From the NCBI GenBank assembly GCA_945901965.1, contig CAMDMN010000105.1:1-7314 (forward strand): a stretch of DNA of 7,314 bases, read 5' to 3'. The notes under the pieces are model-generated. The model was not told the DNA's origin and made no database searches. It saw only the letters and a program-made list of their open reading frames with translations. This document shows, one piece after another, positions 1-6,794 of the stretch. Within the stretch, counting starts at the first letter, position 1. Every line of letters starts with the position of its first letter. The translations under genes and the position numbers were made by a program. This DNA comes from Legionella genomosp. 1 (GTDB lineage Bacteria > Pseudomonadota > Gammaproteobacteria > Legionellales > Legionellaceae).

Positions 1-50
1 TGCTCGCAACCAGGATTCCAATCAGAGAACACCTGGTTGCGAGCAACCAG
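1..50. repeat. Palindromic repeat with two alternative stems, left-end copy
   Basis: The 14 bases at 1-14 are the exact reverse complement of 32-45, separated by 17 bases. In addition 33-50 reads CTGGTTGCGAGCAACCAG, an 8-bp palindrome around a GA centre. The segment 33-40 can therefore pair either with 6-13 or with 43-50, giving two mutually exclusive hairpins. A copy of the 33-47 core with one difference (A for G) lies at 7299-7314, so this is a dispersed element rather than a single terminator. It lies 29 bases beyond the stop codon of the minus-strand gene ending at 79. No T-run follows either stem on the minus strand, so a plain intrinsic terminator is not supported. Confidence 0.8.
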
Positions 51-78
51 ACTACAATGCCAAGGCTTTTTCACTCAG

Positions 79-750
79 TTAGGAAGGTGTGGCAATCGTA
101 CGAAAAAAAAACGTCTGGTATAAACGTGCGGTTGCAATATTATCCCCAAACCCATTCGCACCGGAATGGGGCAAATTGGCTCGACAAAGAATCAGCCGAT
201 TATATATATTGGCTAATGAGTCCACAAGAAGCCAATTATTCGATGGTGTCATCCAATCAAGTTGCCGATTGGGATCAATGTTCGTCCATAGATTTAAACC
301 ATCTTTCAAATTAACAATAGGATTAAGATAAACTATGCCTGCCCAACCATTGCTCCCACAAGGATTCCAGACATCAGTGACATGATTGTGTACTACCTCA
401 GATGGCGATACCCCGCTATTAATTTTTGCGTGAAACGAACCATTCCAGAGACAAGCATGTTTCGCATCATGGTGTTCAGTTATAGGCTGGGAGTTTTCAT
501 CAACAGGATAATTGGCATTCCAGTGATTCATATCAATTTTTTCTCCAACTGCATCTTCAAGACATTTGATAATGGTTGGTGAAGATTTATATGGACAAAG
601 ATGCAATGGAGTGTATTTAGAAGTCTGCCAGTAAGATAACCCTAACCCTTCGTATGGCAAGTAATATTGCAATGCCAGTGCATAGTCACGAACGGAATCT
701 GGATCAGTATAAAAATTTTCAACTACTATAATAGAACGCCGCATACTCAT
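79..750 (-). CDS. DUF6445-like protein, putative 2-oxoglutarate/Fe(II) oxygenase fold
   Basis: The product is 223 residues, with an ATG at 750 and a GGAG ribosome site about eight bases upstream; a second ATG two codons in is also possible. It has no signal peptide or membrane segment, so it is probably cytosolic. The N-terminus (IIVVENFYTDPDSVRDYAL, residues 7-25) is the usual opening of DUF6445-like proteins. Residues 120-143 hold a His/Asp-rich stretch (H121, H123, D126) followed by WAGIVYLNP. Residues 184-215 hold NRLILCRANLPHSG, then FG, then RLYQTFFF. This matches the double-stranded beta-helix pattern in which an N-terminal His/Asp pair and a distal His (H195) bind iron and a later Arg (R209) holds 2-oxoglutarate. 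The spacing is HxxD or HxH rather than a clean HxD, so catalytic activity is unproven. The substrate is unknown. Recognition rests on remembered motif patterns; the fold call is moderate and the oxygenase activity is inference. Confidence 0.6.
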   Translation of the reverse strand: MSMRRSIIVVENFYTDPDSVRDYALALQYYLPYEGLGLSYWQTSKYTPLHLCPYKSSPTIIKCLEDAVGEKIDMNHWNANYPVDENSQPITEHHDAKHACLWNGSFHAKINSGVSPSEVVHNHVTDVWNPCGSNGWAGIVYLNPIVNLKDGLNLWTNIDPNRQLDWMTPSNNWLLVDSLANIYNRLILCRANLPHSGANGFGDNIATARLYQTFFFRTIATPS

Positions 751-814
751 TGTCGTCTCTCCATAACGTGGATTTAGCGTAACTTAAACAATAACTCCAG
801 GAAATTAAGTCATT

Positions 815-884
815 CCTAACACCGTGAGGGATCTCCAAATGTAAGAACCGAGCATTTTTTTAGTAGCTCCATCACCGTGTTAGG
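815..884. repeat. Imperfect hairpin between lptG and the oxygenase-like gene
   Basis: Bases 815-836 and 863-884 form an imperfect inverted repeat with 18 of 22 positions pairing. The outer 13 bp (CCTAACACCGTGA against TCACCGTGTTAGG) have a single mismatch. The 26-base loop contains a run of seven Ts at 855-861. It lies 37 bases past the lptG stop on the minus strand and could end or attenuate lptFG transcription before the downstream gene, but no T-run follows the stem on that strand. It shares CCCTAACA and TAAGAACC with the large element at 5065-5283, hinting at a related repeat family. The rest of the 751-920 gap shows nothing I can assign. Confidence 0.55.
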
Positions 885-920
885 GACGACATTTTCTAGG
901 GTTATTGAGAAATTATAGGT

Positions 921-1985
921 TCATTTCACCCTATGCATCATATATACCCCAAAAATTGCAAACACTAAAGTTGGGGCTAAAGCAGCAAATTCTGGTGGGC
1001 ATTGAAATACTTGGCATATTGGTCCGAAAAATCGATTGATAATATAAAAGGCAAAGCCAACCAGAGCGCCTACTAATAGTTTCGCGCCAATAGGAGATGA
1101 GCGGAGTGGTCCAAAGATAAAAGGAATCGCAAGAACCATCATCACAATAGTAGTCAAAGGCTGAATCAAGCGTTGCAAATAAGATAATTTAAAAATTTGT
1201 TTGGATTTAAGGCCGGAAGTTTTTAAGCTTAAAAATTGATGCAGCTCTTGCAAAGTCATCTCATCCGGCTCGCGCATGATTATACCTAATGCACTTGGTG
1301 AGATTGCTAAGTCCCAATTCATCTTATTAATATTTTTAATTTCAGTAGAGTTATCATTTATTTTAGTTTCAGCAATATTATAAGCCACCCAAACGCCATT
1401 ATTATATTCTATGTTTTCTATATAACGGGACAGTCGTAAATTATGATTACGATCAAAGTGAAATTGATAAACCTTTTGTAATTCATTATTAGGTAAGATG
1501 GCACCTATAGTGATGAAATCGCTTTTATACCGCAACCATACTCCACTTACAGTTTCTAAGGCTTGCCCGCCACTTAATGATTCCATTTTTTTTTCATGAG
1601 CTAAGTGCGTAAGCTTAGGTGCAAAAAACTCCCCCATAAATGTGACTGCTACAATAACTATAACCGCCACTTTTAATAAAGCCATTGTAATTTGCCAAAT
1701 TGACATCCCAGCCGCACGAATAACTACAAGCTCATAATTTTTAGCCATTAAACCAAGGCCAATAAGACAGCCCAATAAACTAGCCATTGGAAAAAACAAA
1801 TATAATTGATATGGCGTTTGGAGTAATACAAAATATGCGGCTTCTGCTATTCCATAATCGCCCTTGCCAATATCTCCTAATTGACTCACAGACAAAATAA
1901 AAATTTGTAATGCGGCAAGCATAAGCGTAACTAGAAAAATTGCTGACACTACTGTTTTAGCAATATATTTATCTATTAATTTCAT
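921..1985 (-). CDS. lptG: LPS export ABC transporter permease LptG
   Basis: LptG pairs with LptF as the transmembrane part of LptB2FG, which extracts lipopolysaccharide from the inner membrane and feeds it to the LptC-LptA bridge. The 354 residues are close to the E. coli length (360). Three hydrophobic segments lie at about 10-36, 50-81 and 100-122. A soluble periplasmic beta-jellyroll region follows at roughly 125-265, and three more membrane segments lie at about 272-292, 300-322 and 332-351. The ELVVIRAAGMS stretch (85-95) fits the cytoplasmic coupling-helix region seen in these permeases, and FIFGPLRSSPIG (289-300) is a strongly family-typical motif. The ATG at 1985 overlaps the lptF stop as ATGA, with AGGTGA seven bases upstream, so the two are translationally coupled in one operon. 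I see no truncation or frameshift. Confidence 0.95.
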   Translation of the reverse strand: MKLIDKYIAKTVVSAIFLVTLMLAALQIFILSVSQLGDIGKGDYGIAEAAYFVLLQTPYQLYLFFPMASLLGCLIGLGLMAKNYELVVIRAAGMSIWQITMALLKVAVIVIVAVTFMGEFFAPKLTHLAHEKKMESLSGGQALETVSGVWLRYKSDFITIGAILPNNELQKVYQFHFDRNHNLRLSRYIENIEYNNGVWVAYNIAETKINDNSTEIKNINKMNWDLAISPSALGIIMREPDEMTLQELHQFLSLKTSGLKSKQIFKLSYLQRLIQPLTTIVMMVLAIPFIFGPLRSSPIGAKLLVGALVGFAFYIINRFFGPICQVFQCPPEFAALAPTLVFAIFGVYMMHRVK

Positions 1986-3061
1986 GAAAATTTCACCTGG
2001 CTACGCCGAAGAAGAAATAAGCCAATCAATAAAGCTATTATATGTAACCACCAAATACCCATCCATTCTGGTGTTTTTCCCTTAATAAACCAATCACGAG
2101 CAACGAACATAAAATTTGCATAAATAAAATAAAGTCCTAAAGCCGGCAGTAATTTTGCATATTTACCTGCACGAGGATTAACTCTACTTAATGGGACTGC
2201 AAATAAAGTCATTGTCAAAACCATAATAGGAATTGAAAGACGCCATTGTAATTCAGCAGCTTTGGCCAAGTCTTTATTATTTATTGGCCACAAACTCATA
2301 GTACTATAAGTTCTAATGTCACCTTTTATCTCAACTGTTGGGTGGGGTAAACGTGCTTTAAATTGCTTAAATTCAGCAACTTGATAATCAGCGTGCCCAG
2401 GAATCCCTTCGTATTCCTTACCATCTTTTAATATCACATAGTCTTCATTAGTATTTAGATCTGTAGTGGCTTCGGCAGAAGCCGCCCATAAAACATTCCA
2501 CTGCAGTACCCCATTCTTATTTTCCTGGCGCGCTAAAAAAACATTTTTTGCAATTTTATGATCACGACTCATAGATGACACATAAAAAATCTGTTTTCCA
2601 CCTGAAATAGCATTAAAACGGCCTGGAACTATCGATTGTATAATAGTTTGTATGCCTGTAGATCGTAATAATTGCGCGCGCGCCGTGGCAACATATGGAC
2701 TTGCCCAAATCATAATAATAAATACCAATAAAGCAACGATCGCCGCCATACTAAAACTATGCTGCAATAACTTTCTTGGCCCATATCCACATGCTTGTAA
2801 CACTGTCATTTCACTTTCCGCATATAAACGACCATAAGCTAATAAGATCGCCATATAAAACCCAAGCGGCAATAACAAACCTAATAAGGTAGGAAGCTCT
2901 AACATCATTATTTTAAAAAGCAAGATCGCTGGAATTTTCCCATTGGCGGCGCGGTTTAAATAAACTACAAATTGATTGCTCATAAAAATAAATAGCAAAA
3001 TGGTAGTCAATGCCGCCAAGGTAATAAACACTTCTTTAACTAAGTAACGAAAAATGAGCAC
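1982..3061 (-). CDS. lptF: LPS export ABC transporter permease LptF
   Basis: LptF is the partner permease of LptG in the inner-membrane LptB2FG lipopolysaccharide extractor. The product has 359 residues. Hydrophobic segments lie at about 10-36, 46-76 and 101-121, the periplasmic jellyroll domain at about 125-265, and three closing segments at about 272-291, 301-321 and 334-351. AESEMTVLQACG (81-92) is the coupling-helix motif and VPLSRVNPRAGKYAK (289-303) is family-typical. The start is GTG at 3061. The resulting MLIFRYLVKE N-terminus lines up with known LptF starts (MIIIRYLVRE in E. coli), and there is no ATG nearby that preserves it. GAGA lies five bases and AGAGG thirteen bases upstream, so translation signals are modest. 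It is first in the lptFG operon and divergent from pepA. LptB and LptC are not in this window. Confidence 0.95.
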   Translation of the reverse strand: MLIFRYLVKEVFITLAALTTILLFIFMSNQFVVYLNRAANGKIPAILLFKIMMLELPTLLGLLLPLGFYMAILLAYGRLYAESEMTVLQACGYGPRKLLQHSFSMAAIVALLVFIIMIWASPYVATARAQLLRSTGIQTIIQSIVPGRFNAISGGKQIFYVSSMSRDHKIAKNVFLARQENKNGVLQWNVLWAASAEATTDLNTNEDYVILKDGKEYEGIPGHADYQVAEFKQFKARLPHPTVEIKGDIRTYSTMSLWPINNKDLAKAAELQWRLSIPIMVLTMTLFAVPLSRVNPRAGKYAKLLPALGLYFIYANFMFVARDWFIKGKTPEWMGIWWLHIIALLIGLFLLRRSQVKFS

Positions 3062-3129
3062 GTTATTCTCTATGCCTCTAGTAAAATGATTGCTAAACTA
3101 TCTGTTTTACACATCTTAATGGATCCTTG
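3062..3129. promoter_or_regulatory. Divergent lptF / pepA intergenic region with a dyad
   Basis: Only 68 bases separate the two divergent starts, so the promoters of lptFG (minus) and pepA-holC (plus) must lie here or overlap the coding ends. On the plus strand TTGCTA (3090-3095) and CTTAAT (3115-3120) are a weak -35/-10 pair with a 19-base gap. I see no good consensus for lptF. GTAAAA (3081-3086) and TTTTAC (3105-3110) form a dyad centred in the gap and could be an operator, but six AT-rich bases per arm can occur by chance. The regulatory role follows from the gene layout more than from the motifs. Confidence 0.45.
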
Positions 3130-4581
3130 ATGAATTATAAATTAACGACTAAACCTGACCTTAAGACGAGTGATTGTCTTGTAATAGGTTTAATGATTAA
3201 TCAAAGTATGCCAGATTTTGCTGAAAATATAGATAAAAATCATAATAAAATAATAACAAGACTGTTTGATAAATTAAAAAACTCAAAAACTTCATCATAT
3301 CTTACTGATATTGAAGGCCATGAATTAATGATTATTAATTGCGGCGAGAAAGAGCAATTAAATTATGATAAGTTAGTTAAGTGGCTTAACGATATTACAA
3401 CCCAATTAATCAAACATGGCATTAATTCTGCAACAATTTGCTTGCCACAATTATATACACATACTCCTGATTGGCAAATAGAGCAAATGCTATTAGCAAT
3501 TGAATCAAACTGTTATCAATTCCTTGATTTTAAATCTAAAGACAACACACCACACCAACTAAAAACAATAGATTTTTATCTTCAAGGGGCTAATTCTAAA
3601 GCCATTGAAACATCTCTTGCTATTGCTGAAGGAATAAAATTAACCCGCGACCTTGCAAATATGCCAGCTAATATCTGTACTCCTACATATCTTGGCGATG
3701 AAGCCTTAAAGCTTGCAAAACAACATAAAACTTTAACTTGTAAGGTTCTAAATCAAGACCAAATTATCGCACTCGGCATGGGAGCTTTACTTGCCGTTAC
3801 TAAAGGTAGTATTGAGCCTCCAAGATTTATTGAACTCCAATATAAAGGAAAAGATGATAGTTCTCCTATCGTCCTAGTTGGTAAAGGAATTACTTTTGAT
3901 TCTGGTGGTTTATCACTAAAACCTGCTGATGCTATGCCTGAAATGAAATATGATATGTGTGGGGCGGCTTCAGTTCTTGGAACGATAAAAGCCTGTGCTT
4001 TATTAAATCTACCAATTAATGTTGTAGGCCTTATAGCTACGGCTGAAAATTTACCGAGTGGTAGTGCTGTAAAACCCGGTGATATTGTTACTAGCATGTC
4101 AGGACAAACTATTGAAATTATCAATACAGATGCAGAAGGTAGATTGGTATTAGCTGATGCATTAACTTATGCAAAACGATTCAAGCCTAAGTTTGTATTA
4201 GATATAGCAACCCTTACTGGAGCGATTATAGTATCATTAGGAAATAGTATTACAGGCTTTTTTACAAGCGATGATGATTTAGCAAAATTAATTTTAAAGG
4301 CCGCTGATGAATCTAAAGATAAAACCTGGAAATTACCATTAGAAGAAAGTTATCAAGAGGCTTTAGATAGTCCTTTAGCTGATATGTTAAATGCGACCTT
4401 TGATCGCACAGCGGGTAGCATAGTTGCCGCATGCTTTTTATCACGCTTTACTAAAAGTTATCCTTGGGCTCACTTAGATGTTGCGGGAACCGCCTGGATA
4501 AAAGGCAAAAATAGAAATGCCACTGGTCGCCCTGTTCCTTTACTTATTCAGGTATTACGCCATGTCGCAACCTCGCATTGA
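3130..4581 (+). CDS. pepA: Leucyl aminopeptidase PepA (M17 family)
   Basis: This is a cytosolic hexameric di-metal aminopeptidase that removes N-terminal residues, especially Leu, from peptides. In E. coli it also binds DNA as an accessory factor in XerCD recombination and in carAB control. The product has 483 residues from ATG 3130 (E. coli 503). A TTG at 3127 is in frame, but the ATG fits better behind GGAT at 3121-3124. The N-terminal macro-like domain spans about 1-150 and the peptidase domain about 165-480. Metal ligands are K252, D257, D275, D334 and E336; catalytic residues are K264 and R338. All sit in GKGITFDSGG and NTDAEGRLVLADAL with a constant offset of 18 from E. coli numbering. 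Everything needed for activity is present. It overlaps holC by 20 bases, as in many gammaproteobacteria. DNA-binding activity cannot be judged from sequence. Confidence 0.95.
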   Translation: MNYKLTTKPDLKTSDCLVIGLMINQSMPDFAENIDKNHNKIITRLFDKLKNSKTSSYLTDIEGHELMIINCGEKEQLNYDKLVKWLNDITTQLIKHGINSATICLPQLYTHTPDWQIEQMLLAIESNCYQFLDFKSKDNTPHQLKTIDFYLQGANSKAIETSLAIAEGIKLTRDLANMPANICTPTYLGDEALKLAKQHKTLTCKVLNQDQIIALGMGALLAVTKGSIEPPRFIELQYKGKDDSSPIVLVGKGITFDSGGLSLKPADAMPEMKYDMCGAASVLGTIKACALLNLPINVVGLIATAENLPSGSAVKPGDIVTSMSGQTIEIINTDAEGRLVLADALTYAKRFKPKFVLDIATLTGAIIVSLGNSITGFFTSDDDLAKLILKAADESKDKTWKLPLEESYQEALDSPLADMLNATFDRTAGSIVAACFLSRFTKSYPWAHLDVAGTAWIKGKNRNATGRPVPLLIQVLRHVATSH

Positions 4582-5011
4582 TTTTTATATTTTAAATAGC
4601 AACGAGCCTAAAGATTTATGGCTTGTTGCCTGTCGTTTATTGGAAAAAGCTTATCTTCGCGGACATAGGATTTTTGTTTACTGTGAAAATGAAGAGCGCG
4701 CCAAATACCTTGATGAACTATTATGGACATACAAAGATGACAGCTTTATCCCGCATAATTTGCAAGGCGAAGGACCTGAGCCACCACCGGCTGTGCAAAT
4801 TGGCTTTGATGCTGAACCACGAAATTTCAACGATATTTTACTAAACTTAAATTCCAAAATCCCACCATATTTCACACGCTTTCGCCGCGTTATTGAAATT
4901 GTTGGGGCGAATGATGAAGCAAAAGAGCTAAGCCGTGATCATTATCGCGAATACCGCAAAAATCGCTGCGAAATATTTACCCATAATATTGAAGTTAAAG
5001 TCGAAAGCTAA
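4562..5011 (+). CDS. holC: DNA polymerase III subunit chi
   Basis: Chi binds psi (HolD) in the clamp-loader complex and contacts single-stranded DNA-binding protein, linking the polymerase III holoenzyme to SSB-coated lagging-strand template. The 149 residues match the E. coli size (147). The start at ATG 4562 gives MSQPRIDFYIL, the usual chi opening. A longer frame back to 4517 would add 15 residues encoded inside pepA and has no family support. CAGG at 4549-4552 lies nine bases upstream. Recognisable chi motifs are ALW-like LDELLWTYKDDSFIPHN (51-67), with LQGEGP following, and the C-terminal RDHYREYR (125-132). It overlaps the pepA end by 20 bases, so the two are probably co-transcribed and coupled. 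valS, which often follows holC in this class, is absent; a palindromic element and a convergent gene follow instead. Confidence 0.93.
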   Translation: MSQPRIDFYILNSNEPKDLWLVACRLLEKAYLRGHRIFVYCENEERAKYLDELLWTYKDDSFIPHNLQGEGPEPPPAVQIGFDAEPRNFNDILLNLNSKIPPYFTRFRRVIEIVGANDEAKELSRDHYREYRKNRCEIFTHNIEVKVES

Positions 5012-5020
5012 GGACGTAAT

Positions 5021-5051
5021 GTGGGCAAAGCGATATCCATATCATTACCCA
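5021..5051. repeat. Degenerate extra copy of the adjacent element's arm
   Basis: ATCCATATCATTACCCAAAA at 5035-5054 matches the reverse complement of the right arm of the neighbouring element (ATCCATATCGTTCCCCACAA, 5237-5256) at 17 of 20 positions. The stretch can also fold by itself: TGGG 5022-5025 pairs with CCCA 5048-5051, and GATAT 5032-5036 with ATATC 5039-5043. It begins nine bases after the holC stop. It is most simply an older or partial duplicate of the repeat at 5065-5283. Confidence 0.5.
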
Positions 5052-5064
5052 AAAATCTATCTAG

Positions 5065-5283
5065 CTCATGTGGCCTTGATGTAGCCATATCGTTCCCCAC
5101 AAGTAAATTTTATCTTGGCAAGTGAGCGGAATCCGAGCCACGACCGTTAGGGAGTGGAGATCTTAAGAACCACACTCCCTAACAGTCGTGGCTCGGATTC
5201 CTCCAGACAATGCAGTCCCATCAAGGATCATCAGACTTGTGGGGAACGATATGGATGTAGCAAAGCTACAAGAGCCACATGAG
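5065..5283. repeat. Nested inverted-repeat element between convergent genes
   Basis: Three nested inverted repeats share nearly the same centre. The outer arms are CTCATGTGGC at 5065-5074 and its complement at 5274-5283, perfect over 10 bp. The middle arms are CATATCGTTCCCCACAAGT at 5086-5104 and its complement at 5235-5253, perfect over 19 bp. The inner part is the 74-bp palindrome at 5128-5201. The right side has an extra small hairpin (GTAGC, AAA, GCTAC at 5257-5269) of which the left arm holds only half. The element fills the gap between the convergent holC and second aminopeptidase genes, ending four bases from the latter's stop. It has no open frame, so it resembles a non-autonomous palindromic (MITE- or REP-like) unit. 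It may also block read-through in both directions. No clear target-site duplication is seen. Confidence 0.85.
5128..5201. repeat. 74-bp near-perfect palindrome (core of the element)
   Basis: The two 37-base halves pair at 33 positions. The outer 29 bp differ at one position only (C5145 against A5184), and the centre is TCTTAAGA (5161-5168). As RNA either strand would make a very stable long hairpin, and as DNA it could extrude as a cruciform. No T-run follows directly on either strand, so it is not a standard intrinsic terminator, though its place between convergent genes would suit a bidirectional transcription barrier. Confidence 0.85.
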
Positions 5284-5287
5284 TTAA

Positions 5288-6658
5288 TTAGTTACAATAC
5301 ACTGAACGTAAATAATTCCCGACCGCCATGATCCCCATAGCTTCACCACCTTCGGGCTTGCCAGGCTTTGATCTTAAATTCCAGGCCATAATATCAAAAT
5401 GCACCCAATTGATATTAGGAGCCACGAACTTTTGTAAGAATAATGCTGCAGTAATTGCTCCTGCGTAACTTGAATCACTAGCATTGGCAAAATCTGCAAT
5501 TGATGAACTAAATAAATCATTATAACCATCAAATAATGGCAATCTCCATATTGGATCAGATGTTATCCGAGATGATTCAATAATGGCATTAGCGATCTTA
5601 TCATTATTAACAAACATTGCGGAAATATCAGTACCAACGGCAACACGCGCAGCCCCAGTTAAGGTTGCAAAATCAATAATCAAATCTGGTTTTTCTTCGC
5701 ATGCTTTAACCAAAGCATCAGCAAGAACGAGTCTTCCTTCTGCATCAGTATTATGAATTTCAACCTTTAAACCATTGCGCATGGTTAATACATCGCCAGG
5801 GCGATAAGCCTCTCCATCAATTGCATTTTCAACTGCTGGAATTAATACATGTAGACGAATTGGAACCTTATGTACCATAAGCCACCGCGCCAAACCAATA
5901 ACATTAGCAGCTCCTCCCATATCCTTCTTCATCAAGCGCATACCTTCTGCATTTTTAATATCTAAGCCGCCAGAATCAAAACAAACGCCTTTTCCTACCA
6001 AGGTAACCCGAGGATTAGATTCATCGCCCCAAACCATAGATAATAACCTTGGTGCACTAGCAGATCCTCGACCTACAGCATGTATTGCGCCGAAATTATC
6101 ATGTAGCAACTCCTCCCCTACCCACTGCTTAAAATCTGCATTAAATTCTTTGGCCAAATTAGCTAATACCTCTGCTAACTCTTTTGGACCTAAATCATTA
6201 GTGGGTGTATTAATAAGATCTCGCACTAAATATATAGCATCAGCCTCCGCAAGAACTTCTTCTAATTCATGTTTTTCCACCAATAAAACACGCGATATAT
6301 TTTCTATAACCTTATACTTATCAAATTGATATTGTGCCAACGCCCAAAAAACATAAGCTTTTGTTGAAAGTGGTATTTGGGCTTTATAGCATCCAGCTGG
6401 CAAAAATTTAACCGCATTAGCAATAGCTTTTGCGTCAGAGTCTTCATCCCCACTACCAATATAAACTTTAAACAGCTCACCTTTGTCATCATTAATTAAA
6501 CCAATATCACCCAAACAACCGTTAAATTGCTGGAAAGATAATAAATTACGCTCAAATGAAGTCAAATTGGGTGAACCGCTTAAAAAATCTTTTTTTGAAA
6601 GCAATAACAGTTGCATTGACTTATTAGATTTTGTTTCAAAGAAATTTTGAGCTTGCAT
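5288..6658 (-). CDS. Second M17 leucyl aminopeptidase family protein
   Basis: This 456-residue cytosolic M17 metallo-aminopeptidase is distinct from PepA in this window, with a shorter, diverged N-terminal domain (about 1-135). The catalytic domain follows at about 140-455. The full active set is kept: metal ligands K223, D228, D246, D305 and E307, and catalytic K235 and R309, within VGKGVCFDSGGLDIK and NTDAEGRLVLADAL. Spacings between these residues are identical to those of PepA (12, 11 and 59). KKDMGGAAN instead of PepA's KYDMCGAAS suits the PepB-like or general leucyl aminopeptidase subgroup of gammaproteobacteria; I do not assign pepB because the substrate range cannot be read here. The ATG at 6658 has AGGAG (6666-6670) seven bases upstream, an excellent site. 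It is convergent with holC and divergent from rpsT, so it is probably a single-gene unit. Confidence 0.9.
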   Translation of the reverse strand: MQAQNFFETKSNKSMQLLLLSKKDFLSGSPNLTSFERNLLSFQQFNGCLGDIGLINDDKGELFKVYIGSGDEDSDAKAIANAVKFLPAGCYKAQIPLSTKAYVFWALAQYQFDKYKVIENISRVLLVEKHELEEVLAEADAIYLVRDLINTPTNDLGPKELAEVLANLAKEFNADFKQWVGEELLHDNFGAIHAVGRGSASAPRLLSMVWGDESNPRVTLVGKGVCFDSGGLDIKNAEGMRLMKKDMGGAANVIGLARWLMVHKVPIRLHVLIPAVENAIDGEAYRPGDVLTMRNGLKVEIHNTDAEGRLVLADALVKACEEKPDLIIDFATLTGAARVAVGTDISAMFVNNDKIANAIIESSRITSDPIWRLPLFDGYNDLFSSSIADFANASDSSYAGAITAALFLQKFVAPNINWVHFDIMAWNLRSKPGKPEGGEAMGIMAVGNYLRSVYCN

Positions 6659-6728
6659 TATATGACTCCTGGAGGCTTAGCACCTAAAATATGTAGTTCT
6701 GACTGGTGGCAACACAAAATTTGTGTAA

Positions 6729-6758
6729 AATATGTTCGTTCGTGCCGTTACATGTCAA
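6729..6758 (-). promoter_or_regulatory. Likely promoter of the second M17 gene
   Basis: On the minus strand TTGACA (6758-6753) is a perfect -35 box, followed after 18 bases by CATATT (6734-6729), which matches the -10 consensus at four of six positions. It would start transcription some 60 bases before the ATG at 6658. The call is by consensus only. Confidence 0.5.
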
Positions 6759-6794
6759 AACTAAATGATATACATAAAAAAATTAAATTTCACT

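Noticed and set aside
1..50. Simple intrinsic terminator for the minus-strand gene
   Set aside because: No T-run follows either stem on the minus strand, and a second copy at the other window end shows it is a dispersed repeat.
57..582. Plus-strand open frames of 66-85 codons (57-314, 89-331, 382-582)
   Set aside because: They lie antisense to the 223-residue oxygenase-like gene, have no recognisable product, and overlap one another in different frames.
3753..4124. Minus-strand open frame of 123 codons inside pepA
   Set aside because: It is antisense to the most conserved part of pepA, whose codon pattern explains the open frame.
4517..4561. Longer holC start with 15 extra residues
   Set aside because: The extra residues lie in pepA coding sequence and have no counterpart in chi; the ATG at 4562 gives the family-typical start and length.
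5065..5283. Integron attC site or CRISPR-like array
   Set aside because: The element is one nested palindrome with no regular direct repeats and spacers, no recognised attC core sites, and no integrase or cas gene in the window.
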